A program made the position numbers and the translations under genes. Positions 8,843-17,100 of a DNA stretch of 22,277 bases are shown in pieces. The stretch is from contig CAYQMF010000117.1 of assembly GCA_964418595.1 (NCBI GenBank), positions 1 to 22,277 on the forward strand. Direction: 5' to 3'. Under the pieces are notes generated by a model that worked only from the letters and a program-made list of their open reading frames with translations, was not told the origin of the DNA and made no database searches. The stretch comes from CAYQMF01 sp964418595. GTDB taxonomy: Bacteria; Planctomycetota; UBA1135; UBA2386. Within the stretch, counting starts at the first letter, position 1; each line of letters begins with the position of its first letter.

Positions 8843-8848
8843 TAGCCT
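8843..8848 (+). promoter_or_regulatory. Possible -10 element (TAGCCT) for the secreted protein gene
   Basis: TAGCCT lies 66 bases before the ATG at 8915, in the 267-bp divergent region between the sigma fusion and the secreted protein gene. It fits the TAnnCT pattern seen before several + strand genes. No clear -35 is seen. Confidence 0.25.
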
Positions 8849-8859
8849 TTCGCGCTCAG

Positions 8860-8883
8860 CCCGCACGCGTGTTCGGGTGCGGG
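8860..8883 (+). other. Hairpin in the likely 5' leader of the secreted protein gene
   Basis: A perfect 7-bp inverted repeat (CCCGCAC at 8860-8866, GTGCGGG at 8877-8883) surrounds a 10-base loop. It is followed by a pyrimidine-only run (TCTCCTTCTCTCTCC) and lies between the candidate -10 and the ATG at 8915. It could be a leader hairpin affecting mRNA stability or translation. The rest of the 8648-8914 divergent spacer shows no other structure I can name. Confidence 0.35.
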
Positions 8884-8914
8884 TCTCCTTCTCTCTCCAA
8901 CCGAGGTTCGTCCC

Positions 8915-10009
8915 ATGCTCCCGATCCGTCTCACCGCGTCCGTGGCTGCGGTCACCATGTGCGCCTTCACGTCAGCCCAGACAGCCGTCACCGTCTCGCC
9001 GACGCAGACCGCTCTCCTCGAAGGCAATTCGAACAACGCCTTCCCTTGGAACAGCACGACCGTCCGTCGCTACACGCAGATCCACAGCGATCTCGGCGCG
9101 TCGGCCCTCGCGATCACGCGCCTGGCGTTCCGCGGCAACGCCGGCAACACCACGAACTACACCGCCATCCGCGACGTCGACATGGAGATGTCGATGGGTC
9201 CGTCGGTCGACTTCGACCGGGCGTCGTTCGTGTTCGCAGCCAACTACCTCGCGCCGCCGACGATCGTGGTCGCGCGCCGCATCGTCAACATCGGCCCGCT
9301 CGGCCAGAACGCCACGACCGGCCCGCTCCCGTTCACGATCTTCATCCCGCTGGACGCGCCGTACAACCACCCCGGCACTGTTTCGCTGATCTGGGACGCG
9401 GCGGTGTTCTCGAACACGATCCAGACGGGCTCCGGTACGTTCAACCAGATCGACGCCGAGGGCGGCAGCCAGACGAGCGCTACGTCGACGATTACCGGCA
9501 CCGGGTGCATCGCCACCGGGCGCACGACGGCGATGACACACACGCTGCCGTTGGTGGCCAACGGCAACGTGCTCTTGTTCTACCCCACGGTCTCGAATGG
9601 CCCGAGTTCCGCGCCGACGATCCTGACGCTCGGCGCAACCAACCCGGCGATCCCGTATCCGGGTTTGTGCGCGCCGATCATGACCGATCTGCTCTTGATG
9701 ATCGACATCGGCCTCACCAGCGCCACGGGCGCGATCAGTGGTGACACCGGGCTGGGCTGGGTCATCCCCAACGTCGGCCTCACGGGCGCCACGATCACGA
9801 CGCAGGCGTTTTCGGTCGATCTCTCCCGGGTGGACCCCATCCCGCTGTCGGCCTCCAACGGTCGCTCGCACGTCATCCCCGCGCCGAACACGACCAACAT
9901 CGTGAGGGTGTCGCGCATCTACAACAGCTCGACCGGCGCCACGGGGACGCTCGCTTCGCCGGTGACCACATCGATCGGCTACGGGATCGTGACGGAGTTC
10001 ACGCACTGA
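8915..10009 (+). CDS. Secreted protein of unknown function
   Basis: A 364-residue protein with a classical signal peptide: MLPIR followed by a hydrophobic core and a likely signal peptidase I site at about residues 20-22 (TSAQ). The mature part is rich in Thr, Ser, Asn, Gly and Ile, poor in Cys and Lys, and looks all-beta. It contains short statements such as NNAFPWNST, RDVDMEMSMG and LIWDAAVFSNTIQ. I recognise no catalytic motif, and no family beyond the class of planctomycete secreted beta-rich proteins. The start is the first ATG and gives the signal peptide directly, but no strong Shine-Dalgarno precedes it. The gene is divergent from the sigma fusion and is followed immediately by a tandem hairpin repeat. 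Export is well supported; function is unknown. Other possibilities are a surface or S-layer-associated protein or an extracellular binding protein. Confidence 0.83.
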   Translation: MLPIRLTASVAAVTMCAFTSAQTAVTVSPTQTALLEGNSNNAFPWNSTTVRRYTQIHSDLGASALAITRLAFRGNAGNTTNYTAIRDVDMEMSMGPSVDFDRASFVFAANYLAPPTIVVARRIVNIGPLGQNATTGPLPFTIFIPLDAPYNHPGTVSLIWDAAVFSNTIQTGSGTFNQIDAEGGSQTSATSTITGTGCIATGRTTAMTHTLPLVANGNVLLFYPTVSNGPSSAPTILTLGATNPAIPYPGLCAPIMTDLLLMIDIGLTSATGAISGDTGLGWVIPNVGLTGATITTQAFSVDLSRVDPIPLSASNGRSHVIPAPNTTNIVRVSRIYNSSTGATGTLASPVTTSIGYGIVTEFTH

Positions 10010-10250
10010 GCAACCTCGCCCGCGCAGCGGGCGACGTTGCTCAGCCGCTTGCTGGAACGCCGCGACGCGGGGTGAGTCGTCGAGGAAGGGAACGGCGTCG
10101 GCCCCGCTGCGGCGTTGCTGTCGCAACCTCGCCCGCGTAGCGGGCGACGCAACTCACGTCTTCGCTGGAACGCCGCGACGCGGGGTGAGTCGTCGAGGAA
10201 GGAACGGCGTCGGCCCCGCTGCGGCGTTCCTGTCGGCAACCTCGCCCGCA
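10010..10250 (+). repeat. Tandem 113-bp hairpin-rich intergenic repeat (two full units and a partial third)
   Basis: Unit 1 is 10010-10122 and unit 2 is 10123-10235, each 113 bp. A third copy starts at 10236 and breaks off after about 15 bp (GCAACCTCGCCCGCA). The first hairpin of unit 1 pairs TCGCCCGC (10016-10023) with GCGGGCGA (10027-10034) around a 3-base loop, flanked by pairing GCAAC/GTTGC arms (10010-10014, 10036-10040). A second, larger structure pairs AACGCCGC (10056-10063) with GCGGCGTT (10109-10116) and GCGGGG (10067-10072) with CCCCGC (10102-10107). In unit 2 the inner stem is kept (loop GTA) but the outer right arm reads GCAAC, so only the core pairs. It begins one base after the stop codon of the upstream gene. 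REP/BIME-like intergenic elements are the closest known class. There is no transposase and no spacers. Confidence 0.8.
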
Positions 10251-10263
10251 TGCGCGTCCTGGA

Positions 10264-10292
10264 CTGACGCTGCACCCGCCGCGAGCTATCCT
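10264..10292 (+). promoter_or_regulatory. Candidate promoter of the membrane-anchored repeat protein
   Basis: A -35-like CTGACG (10264-10269) and a -10-like TATCCT (10287-10292) are separated by exactly 17 bp. The -10 ends 8 bases before the ATG at 10301, so transcription would begin at or next to the start codon, giving a leaderless or nearly leaderless mRNA. This agrees with the absence of a Shine-Dalgarno. Each hexamer matches the sigma-70 consensus at four of six positions. Confidence 0.4.
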
Positions 10293-10300
10293 GCGCGTCG

Positions 10301-12571
10301 ATGTGGCGCGACGGATCTCGACGATGGGGCCTGCGTGTCGGTGGCGTTTCGATCGCTGCCATTGCGCTTGCGCTGATCGTCTGGGCAGCCGTGGGCGCGG
10401 GCGCGCCTGAGGCGCCGCCAGCGCCGTCGGGTCAGATTCTCGCGGACGACTCGGCGTCGATCGACGTGTCGCGCTCACCGACGTCAGAGACGAGCGCCGG
10501 TGTGCGTGCCCCGCTCGCGGCGGCCGTGTCCGAAGGCGACCGATCGCTGCGCGGTGTCGTCGTCGACGCGGAGGGGCGCCCGCTGCCGGCGCTCGAAGTG
10601 AACGTGGGTCGGCCTGCCGTGCGCGGTGCGTCCGAGGCGTTCGCTACGGTGAGCGGACCGGCGGGCCAGGTCGCGTGGGACGGCCTCGCGCCCGGCACCT
10701 ATCGGGCTACGGTCGCGGGCTTCGACGTCGAGTCGCCGCAGGCTATCGTCGTCGCTCCAACGGGCGATGTCCCGTTCGTGCGCATCGTCTGTCGCCGGGA
10801 GCGGGTCCTCGCGGGGAGGGTGCTCGACGCGGGTGACGCGCCCGTTCCCGGCGTGTGGGTGATCGTCGAGGAACGGAGTGGGGCGGAAGTGGCGAAGGTG
10901 ATGACTGGGGCCGACGGCGCGTTCCGGGTGAGGGGAGCGACGTGGGGGCAGGACGGCGCCGACGTGCGGCTGTGGGTCTACAGCGCCGGTCGCTTCGCCA
11001 CCGAGGGGAAACGCGACGCGGAATGGGGCGACGCCGATCTCGTGTTGCGCGCCACGCCCGCACCGACGGGCGCCCTCGTCGTGCTCGGCCTCGGCGCGCA
11101 GCCGGTGCATCAGTACCGCCTGTGGGTCGATCTCGATCCGGCGGTGCGTGCTGCGGCGCCGTGGGTCGCCGACGGCTGGATCGCCTTCGCTCCCGGCACG
11201 AGTCCCCGCCTTCCAGGTCTCGGCCTCGTGCCGCAACGCCTGCGCATCTTCCCCGCGGATCCGCGCTTCGCGTGCGTCGTCGTCGAAGTGCCCGGCGGCA
11301 ATGCGTGTCGCGAGCAGCGCGTACAGCTCGCCGCGAGCGCCGAGTTGCTGGTGCGCACGTCGCCGCCGACTGGCGGAGCGTCGGTGCGCGTGCTGCGCGT
11401 GCCGAAGGGGGTCGTGGCCAAGCAGGCCTGGCGCGCGGAGCGGCTGTGCACGAACCCGCTGCCGAAGGATCAGGTCGTCGTGTTGGGGGAGACCCGCACC
11501 GACGCCAGTGGCAGCGCGCGCGTCCTGGGTGGTGCACCTGGCGAGACCGTCACCTTGTACGTCGTGGGCGGTGGCGCGGCGGGAGTCAGCGACACGGTGC
11601 TCGCGAGCAGCAGCGAGGTCGTGGTTCCGGTCATGGCGACGGCGACGCTGGACCTGGTGGTCACCGGCCCGCCTCCGGGGGGGAACTCGACGTTGGCGCT
11701 CGAGCCGGTGGCGGACGACGGCGCCCCCGACCGGCTCGGGCGGGAGATCGGACTCGCGTTCGGGGGCGGCCCCGACATCACATTGCTGGCCGAGGTGACG
11801 AAGGCGGATCCCCAGGATCCGGAGCGTCGTCGGCGGGCGGTGCGGGCACTCTTTGACCGCGATGCCCAGGCGATGCGCGAGCTTCTCGCCGACCCGACGC
11901 TGTCGCCGGTGCTCCGCACGCGCATCGAAGCGCTCGCGTCGGCTGTCGCGCACCGTTGCCAGCTCACGGACCTGCCTGCGGGTCGCTATCGGGTGGTGCC
12001 GATGCACCCTAGGTCGTTGGTCGCGTTCGCCGACCTGACGCTCGCGCCGGGGGAGCACAAAGAGCACGTCCTCGATCTCGCACGGTTGAAGCCGGAGCTG
12101 GATCTGCGGTTCGCCAAGGACATGAGGTTCCAGTTCTGGTCGCTGGTCGCCGAGGGCAGCGGCGAGCTGATCCCGATGGGCACGCCGCGACCCGGCCCTA
12201 CGCGCATCGTGGCGGTTGCCCCGATCGACGAGACCCTGTGGCTGTCGCGCGATGTCGCGGATCTGCCGGCATACGGCCCGTTCTCATGGAGCCCGGACAT
12301 GCAGCCCATGAAGGCGACCCTCCGCCTGCGCACGTCGAACGGCGTGCCGGTGGCGGAGCGCGCGGTGAGTCGCGTGCCGGCGACCGACGCGACCTCCGGA
12401 TGGAACGGTCGGCCGCTCGGTCAGACCGACCCACGCGGCGAGGTCGCGCTGCGCGGGACCTACGTGCCGTTCAAGCTGCGCGTCGACGGAGTCGCGCCCC
12501 TGCTCGGACCATTCACGCTCGACGCACGGAGGCTCGAGCAGGTGATCGAGGTCGAGGTGCCCGGCGGGTGA
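10301..12571 (+). CDS. Membrane-anchored protein with carboxypeptidase-regulatory-like repeats
   Basis: A 756-residue protein with a basic N-terminus (MWRDGSRRWGLR) and one transmembrane helix at about residues 12-32, then a Ser/Ala/Pro-rich linker to about residue 80. Two clear carboxypeptidase regulatory-like (beta-sandwich) repeats follow, at about 81-150 (LRGVVVDAEGRPLPALEV) and 166-235 (LAGRVLDAGDAPVPGVWV). Further weaker beta-rich repeats extend to the end. A helical, charged insertion (DPQDPERRRRAVRALFDRD, near residue 510) interrupts the beta pattern. There is no zinc-carboxypeptidase catalytic motif, so it is not a peptidase. The architecture matches the C-terminal part of the sigma fusion at 5624-8647 without the sigma domain. 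Such repeats usually mediate binding or stalk functions outside the membrane; the ligand is unknown. The start is the ATG that gives the TM anchor and lies just after a promoter-like sequence. Confidence 0.82.
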   Translation: MWRDGSRRWGLRVGGVSIAAIALALIVWAAVGAGAPEAPPAPSGQILADDSASIDVSRSPTSETSAGVRAPLAAAVSEGDRSLRGVVVDAEGRPLPALEVNVGRPAVRGASEAFATVSGPAGQVAWDGLAPGTYRATVAGFDVESPQAIVVAPTGDVPFVRIVCRRERVLAGRVLDAGDAPVPGVWVIVEERSGAEVAKVMTGADGAFRVRGATWGQDGADVRLWVYSAGRFATEGKRDAEWGDADLVLRATPAPTGALVVLGLGAQPVHQYRLWVDLDPAVRAAAPWVADGWIAFAPGTSPRLPGLGLVPQRLRIFPADPRFACVVVEVPGGNACREQRVQLAASAELLVRTSPPTGGASVRVLRVPKGVVAKQAWRAERLCTNPLPKDQVVVLGETRTDASGSARVLGGAPGETVTLYVVGGGAAGVSDTVLASSSEVVVPVMATATLDLVVTGPPPGGNSTLALEPVADDGAPDRLGREIGLAFGGGPDITLLAEVTKADPQDPERRRRAVRALFDRDAQAMRELLADPTLSPVLRTRIEALASAVAHRCQLTDLPAGRYRVVPMHPRSLVAFADLTLAPGEHKEHVLDLARLKPELDLRFAKDMRFQFWSLVAEGSGELIPMGTPRPGPTRIVAVAPIDETLWLSRDVADLPAYGPFSWSPDMQPMKATLRLRTSNGVPVAERAVSRVPATDATSGWNGRPLGQTDPRGEVALRGTYVPFKLRVDGVAPLLGPFTLDARRLEQVIEVEVPGG

Positions 12572-12611
12572 CCATCGGCGCAATCGCCCACTCATTTGTT
12601 GTGCTTGGCGG

Positions 12612-12638
12612 TTGACGCCCCCCCCCCCTGGGTAGTCT
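12612..12638 (+). promoter_or_regulatory. Possible promoter with an 11-C tract between its elements
   Basis: TTGACG (12612-12617) is followed by eleven C residues (12618-12628), TGGG, then TAGTCT (12633-12638). The spacing between hexamers is 15 bp, two short of optimum. Slippage of the homopolymer would therefore change spacing and promoter strength. It lies about 100 bp before the cysteine-rich protein gene. The TAGTCT element is weak and the tract may be misread by sequencing, so this is tentative. Confidence 0.3.
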
Positions 12639-12722
12639 TGGCTGCGTTCAGGTCACCGAAGCGTTCCTCGGGCGGTGCCCGGGCGGAGATCTGCTCTCAC
12701 TCACAAGGCTTGGTTGGTTGGT

Positions 12723-12734
12723 AGGAGGTGATCC
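12723..12734 (+). promoter_or_regulatory. Exceptionally strong ribosome binding site
   Basis: AGGAGGTGATCC directly abuts the ATG at 12735. It is complementary over all 12 bases to the conserved 3' end of bacterial 16S rRNA (GGATCACCTCCT), with the GGAGG core 6 bases before the start codon. It is preceded by three TTGG repeats (12710-12721). No other gene in the window has anything comparable. Confidence 0.8.
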
Positions 12735-13169
12735 ATGAAGTTCCTTCTCGCCATGGGCGCCGTCGCCGGCGCGCTGATTCCCGTTGGGTCCGAGGCCGCC
12801 AGCTACTGCACGTGCGAGGTCGTGACAGTAGTCGTCTTGAACACATGCGCCCAGGCGGATGTGGGATTTGTGATCAACTACAACAATAGTTGGACTGGAC
12901 TGTGCACGGAGGGTTGTACCCCGCCCGAAGATGATACCCAGTGCACCAACGATTCGATTGTGACGATGACGGCGGGGGCGGGGCTGTTCATCACTGGCGG
13001 CGCCGCCCCACAATGCGTCGCCACCAAAGTGTTTCAGTGCCCCGTATACATGTGTGGAAGCACTCAGGAGCAGGACTACGAGGTTCACACTGCGAACCAT
13101 TGTAACGCCGGCAACAAGAAGTGCTCCTTCAGAGTCGTCTGCAAGTGCACGATATGCTATAACGCCTGA
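12735..13169 (+). CDS. Small secreted cysteine-rich protein of unknown function
   Basis: A 144-residue protein with a short signal peptide (MKFLLAMGAVAGALIPVGSEAAS, likely cleavage near residue 21-22). The mature part, about 120 residues, contains 14 cysteines, an even number that would allow seven disulfides after export. The cysteines occur throughout, some in pairs or tight spacing (YCTCE, LCTEGC, CKCTIC), with Gly, Asn, Thr and few charged residues, suggesting a small disulfide-stabilised extracellular domain. I do not recognise the family. The coding sequence is visibly lower in GC and uses more A/T-ending codons (AAC, AAT, ATT, AGT) than its neighbours, which suggests a different origin. 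Its ribosome binding site is the strongest in the window. It is followed after 27 bp by another lower-GC gene, probably co-transcribed. Roles such as a secreted effector, structural or adhesion protein are all possible; none is shown. Confidence 0.8.
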   Translation: MKFLLAMGAVAGALIPVGSEAASYCTCEVVTVVVLNTCAQADVGFVINYNNSWTGLCTEGCTPPEDDTQCTNDSIVTMTAGAGLFITGGAAPQCVATKVFQCPVYMCGSTQEQDYEVHTANHCNAGNKKCSFRVVCKCTICYNA

Positions 13170-13184
13170 CATGGTTCAAGCGAC

Positions 13185-13192
13185 GGTGATCC
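13185..13192 (+). promoter_or_regulatory. Ribosome binding site resembling the one upstream
   Basis: GGTGATCC lies 4 bases before the ATG at 13197 and matches 8 consecutive bases of the 16S-complementary sequence, the same GGTGATCC block that ends the strong site at 12723-12734. It supports ATG 13197 as the start and links the two genes. Confidence 0.45.
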
Positions 13193-13196
13193 AGGT

Positions 13197-14102
13197 ATGC
13201 GTTCCGGAACTCCAATTGCCTCAATCCTTCTGGCGGTGTTGGTCGCCGCCGGAATCTGGACACTGAGATCGCACACCCGTTCGGAGGGCATCGTGGCCCC
13301 GCCGTGTGACGCCGACCGCGTTGGCGAGGGCGTCTCCAGCTCACTCGTGGCAGAGCACGACCGGATCCTGCGGGACGCGTTGGCCACGTTGGACGCAATC
13401 CGAGACAACTCAGCTCTACGTCAACAACCTGTCGTGACGCGGCTCGGGTCGGCGGACCGAATCCCTTGGCCCCGTGGGATTCCGCGGACCACTTTCGATC
13501 TCGCAAACCAATTCGCGAACTCCCCGGACAGCGTGTCGGCTACGACGTTGCTCAGGCATGTGCGTCTCAATCCGCAAGATCGGCCTCTCGCAGAGGTCGA
13601 ATGCGCAAGCCTCCACGACATAGTAGATCCTCTCCGTGACAGGCTAGAACCGCTGGTTCTCTGTCTCCGCCAGGCCAGCCACGCTGAGATGATCGACATC
13701 ATCCAATCCGGCCGAGTCAAGCCAGCGACCTTCCCGACGCCGACGCCTGCTCAGATTCGCCGATTCGCTTCGATGGCCGCCAATACTCCGGAGGAAGCTG
13801 ACTCGTTGTTTGAGGAATTCTCACGCAACCCTCCCCTTGGCAGCATGGCGGGTGTGAGTCATATCGTCCACGGCGGGAACACCTACCTGCTCAGTCAATT
13901 CACTTCCCTTCCTGAGTCGGATCGCATGCACGCGGAGGTCCAATTCCTGGGCCTGGACTTCCTGGCAACGGTGTGTGCCTGGTTCGAGAGCAGGTCGTTG
14001 GCAAGCTCGGCCGCGATCGCTGCCGTCCTCGATGCCGCCAGCAAGTGGACGCCTGCGATGCATCGGACGGCTGATCGGCCACGCATGTCCCAGCCTCGTT
14101 GA
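13197..14102 (+). CDS. Membrane-anchored protein of unknown function
   Basis: A 301-residue protein with a hydrophobic N-terminal segment at about residues 7-23 (IASILLAVLVAAGIW) followed by basic residues, consistent with a single N-in membrane anchor or an uncleaved signal. The rest is mixed helical, with four scattered cysteines (near residues 37, 140, 155 and 261) and no motif I recognise. The central part (residues about 85-230) has Pro/Arg-rich loops and the HIVHGGNTYLLSQF stretch, which looks like a beta hairpin. GC content is lower than in the flanking operons, like the cysteine-rich gene 27 bp upstream, and the two probably form one unit. It converges with the RND permease gene, leaving 18 bp between stops. 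A partner role with the upstream secreted protein (anchoring, processing or immunity) is speculation from adjacency alone. Confidence 0.72.
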   Translation: MRSGTPIASILLAVLVAAGIWTLRSHTRSEGIVAPPCDADRVGEGVSSSLVAEHDRILRDALATLDAIRDNSALRQQPVVTRLGSADRIPWPRGIPRTTFDLANQFANSPDSVSATTLLRHVRLNPQDRPLAEVECASLHDIVDPLRDRLEPLVLCLRQASHAEMIDIIQSGRVKPATFPTPTPAQIRRFASMAANTPEEADSLFEEFSRNPPLGSMAGVSHIVHGGNTYLLSQFTSLPESDRMHAEVQFLGLDFLATVCAWFESRSLASSAAIAAVLDAASKWTPAMHRTADRPRMSQPR

Positions 14103-14120
14103 GGCGGAAGCAACCAATCC

Positions 14121-17100
14121 TCACGCCGCCTTCGTCTCCCCGAACAACCAATCCCACGCCCGCCGCACCGGCGCGAAGAGCTTGCGCAGGTCCTCGAGCA
14201 CGATGTAGAGCGCGGGCACCAGCACGAGGCTGATCGCGGTGGAGAACATGACCCCGCAGGCGAGCGAGATCGCCATGGGGATCAAGAACTTCGCCTGCAC
14301 GCTGGTCTCGAAGAGCAGCGGCAGCAGGCCCGCGAACGTCGTCAGCGACGTGAGCAGGATCGGCCGGAAGCGGCGGCGGCCGGCTTCCATGACCGCGGTG
14401 AACATGTCGGTGCCGGCGCGGCGGGCGGTGTTGACGAAGTCGACGAGCACGATGCTGTCGTTGACCACGACCCCGGTGAGCGCGACGAGCCCGAACATCG
14501 ACATGATGCTGAGGCCGGCGCCGAAGACGACGTGCCCCCAGATCGCGCCGACGAGGCCGAAGGGGATGGCGGTCATCACGATCACCGGCTGCAGGTACGA
14601 GCGGAACGGGATGGCGATGAGCGCGAAGATCGCAAACAGCGCCACGAGATAGCCGCGGCCGAGGCTGGCCATGGTCTTGGCCTGCTCCTCCGCCTGGCCT
14701 TCGAACGCCCAGGTCAACCTCGGGTGCGCCGCGACGAGCTTCGGCAGAGTGTCGCTGCGCAGGTTCGCGACGATCGCCGCGACGTCGCCATCCTTGGCGT
14801 CGACTTTGGCAGTGACGTTGACTTTCCTCGCCCGGTCGCTGCGCTGGATGGTCGCGTAGCCGCGGCCCTCCTCGACGTCGACGGCGGCGGCGAAGGGGAT
14901 CTCGTCGCCGGCGGGCGTGCGCAGGCGCATGCCTTCGACGTCGCCGAACGAACGGCGCTCGGCGGCGGGGTAGCGCACCATCACCTTCACCTCCTCGCGC
15001 CCGCGCTGGATGCGCTGGGCCTCCTCGCCGTGGAACCCCTGGCGCACCTGCCGCGCCACCGTGGCGGCGGTGAGGCCGAGGTTCTCCGCCTCCGGCTTGA
15101 GGCGCAGCTTGGCCTCGCGCTTGCCGACGCGGAACGAGTCGGTGATGTCGGTGGTGCCGGCGAACCTCGCGAGTTCGGCCTTCAGGGTGGTCGCCGCCGC
15201 CTGCAACGCCGCGAAGTCGGGGCAGCTCAGGCGCACGTTGATGTCCTCGCCCGCCGTCATCATGGCCGTCGAGTACGACAGCTCGAGCGCGTCGGGGACG
15301 ACGCCGACCTTCTCGCGCCAGCGTCGCACCACGCTCTCGGCGGTGACCGTCCGCGACTCCGACGGCGCGAGCTGGATGTTCACCTCGCCGAGGTGCGCCC
15401 CGTCGATCGAGGCGTCGATGCCGCCCGCGTTGCGGCGCTGCTCGATGGCGAAGGGCTGGTTGCCCACCGACGCGAGCACGTGCTGCACGACGCCATGCTG
15501 GCCTTCCGCCGCCAGCTCGCCACGCAGTTCGAGGGCCGCGGCCTCGAGGCGCGCGATCGCGCCGCGGGTGACCTCCGCTGGCGTGCCCTGTGGCATGCGC
15601 AGCATGGCTACCGCGTTGTCGCCCTCGAGGTCCGGCAGGAAGCGGAACGGCAGCTTGCCGGATGCGACGAAGCCCAGGGTCACCACGAGGATCGCGCCAA
15701 ACGTGGCGAGCGTGACGTAGCGCCAGCGCACGGCGACGCGCAGGAGGGGGCCGTGTACGTGGCGCACGAAGAGTTCGAGCCCGCGCAGGAACGGCGTCTG
15801 GATCAGCGACCAGGCGCGCGCGAACACGTGCTGGCGGCGCGGGTGGACGGGATGCAGGTGGGAGAGGTGCGTCGGCAGCACGAGCTGCGACTCGATCACC
15901 GAGAAGAACAGCGTCGCGATGACGATGAACGGGATCGTCTGCCAGACCTTCCGGAAGTTGCCCGCGACGTCGAGCATGGGCACGAACGCGGCCATGGTCG
16001 TGAGTACCGAGAAGATCACCGGCATCGACACCTGTTTGGCGCCATGGATCGCGGCCTGCAGCCCCGGCATGCCGTCCTGGATGTGGGCGTAGATGTTCTC
16101 GCTCACCACGATCGCGTCGTCGACGACGATCCCCAGCACCACGATGAACGCGAAGAGCGAGATCATGTTGATGGTGATGTCGCCCATCGGCATGACCGCG
16201 AACGTCGCCAGGAACGAGACCGGGATGCCCCAGGTCACCCACAGCGCCAGCTTGAAGCGCAGGAACAACGCCAGCGACAGGAACACGAGGCACAGCCCCG
16301 ACAGGCCGTTGCGCACCAGCAGGTCGAGGCGGCTGCGCAGGATCGCGGTGTCGTCGCGCCACGTCGTGATCGTGATGCCGGGCGGCAGGCGCTCGGCGGA
16401 CGCGGCGACGTAGTCGTACACCGTCTCCGCCACGTCGAACGCGCTCTGGTCGCCGACGCGGAACACCTGCACGAGCACCGCGGGCTTGCCGTCGAAGGTC
16501 GAGATCAGGTCGGTGTCCTCGAACCCGTCGATCACCGTGGCGACGTCGGCGAGCCGCACCCGAGAGCCGTCGGGGCGGGTGAGCAGCACGAGCTGCTCGA
16601 ACTCGCTGCCGCGGTAGGCCTGGCTCTTCGCGCGCAGCAGGATCTCGCCCGCCCCGGTCTTGACCGAGCCGCCGGGCAGATCGAGGGACGAACGCCGCAC
16701 CGCGTCGGCGACCTGCGCGAACGTGAGACCATGCCGGCGTAGCGCGTCCTCGGCGACCTCGATGCTGATCTCGTACGGCCGGACGCTGGTGAGCGTGGCG
16801 GTCGTGATCTTGCCCGTGGCCAGCAGGTCGTCGCGCACGCGTTCGCCGACCATCTTCAGGCTGCGCTCGTCGGTGTCGCCGGCGATCGCCAGGTTGATCA
16901 CCTGCCGCACCAACGACAGGCGCGTCACCACCGGCGCCTCCGCTTCGTCGGGGAAGCTGTCGATGGCGCCGACGCGGTTCTTCACCTCGTCGAAGATCTT
17001 GTCGACGTCTTCTCCTTCCAGCACCCGCACGGTGACGGTGCCGATGCTCTCCACCGCGGTCGACTCGACCTTCTCGACACCGGCGAGGCCTTGCACCTCC

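Noticed and set aside
6542..8845. A 767-codon + strand open frame opposite the sigma fusion
   Set aside because: The opposite strand carries clear sigma and repeat motifs; this frame has only Arg/Gly/Ala-rich low-complexity sequence.
8648..8866. N-terminal extension of the sigma fusion by 73 residues
   Set aside because: The extra residues are low-complexity, and sigma region 2 begins right after GTG 8647; the related sigma at 21765 also starts just before region 2.
10010..10250. CRISPR array
   Set aside because: Units are 113 bp, directly adjacent and nearly identical throughout, with no variable spacers and no cas genes.
13171..13266. Small overlapping frame (31 codons) between the cysteine-rich gene and the next gene
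   Set aside because: It has no ribosome binding site of its own, overlaps the start of the 301-residue protein, and has no recognisable features.
14102..14136. Short inverted repeat AGGCGG/CCGCCT between the convergent stops as a bidirectional terminator
   Set aside because: Only 6 bp of stem with a long loop that extends into coding sequence; too weak to call in GC-rich DNA.
14532..16742. A 736-codon + strand frame opposite the RND permease
   Set aside because: Composition is His/Arg/Asp/Glu-rich without motifs, and it lies antisense to a well-conserved transporter.
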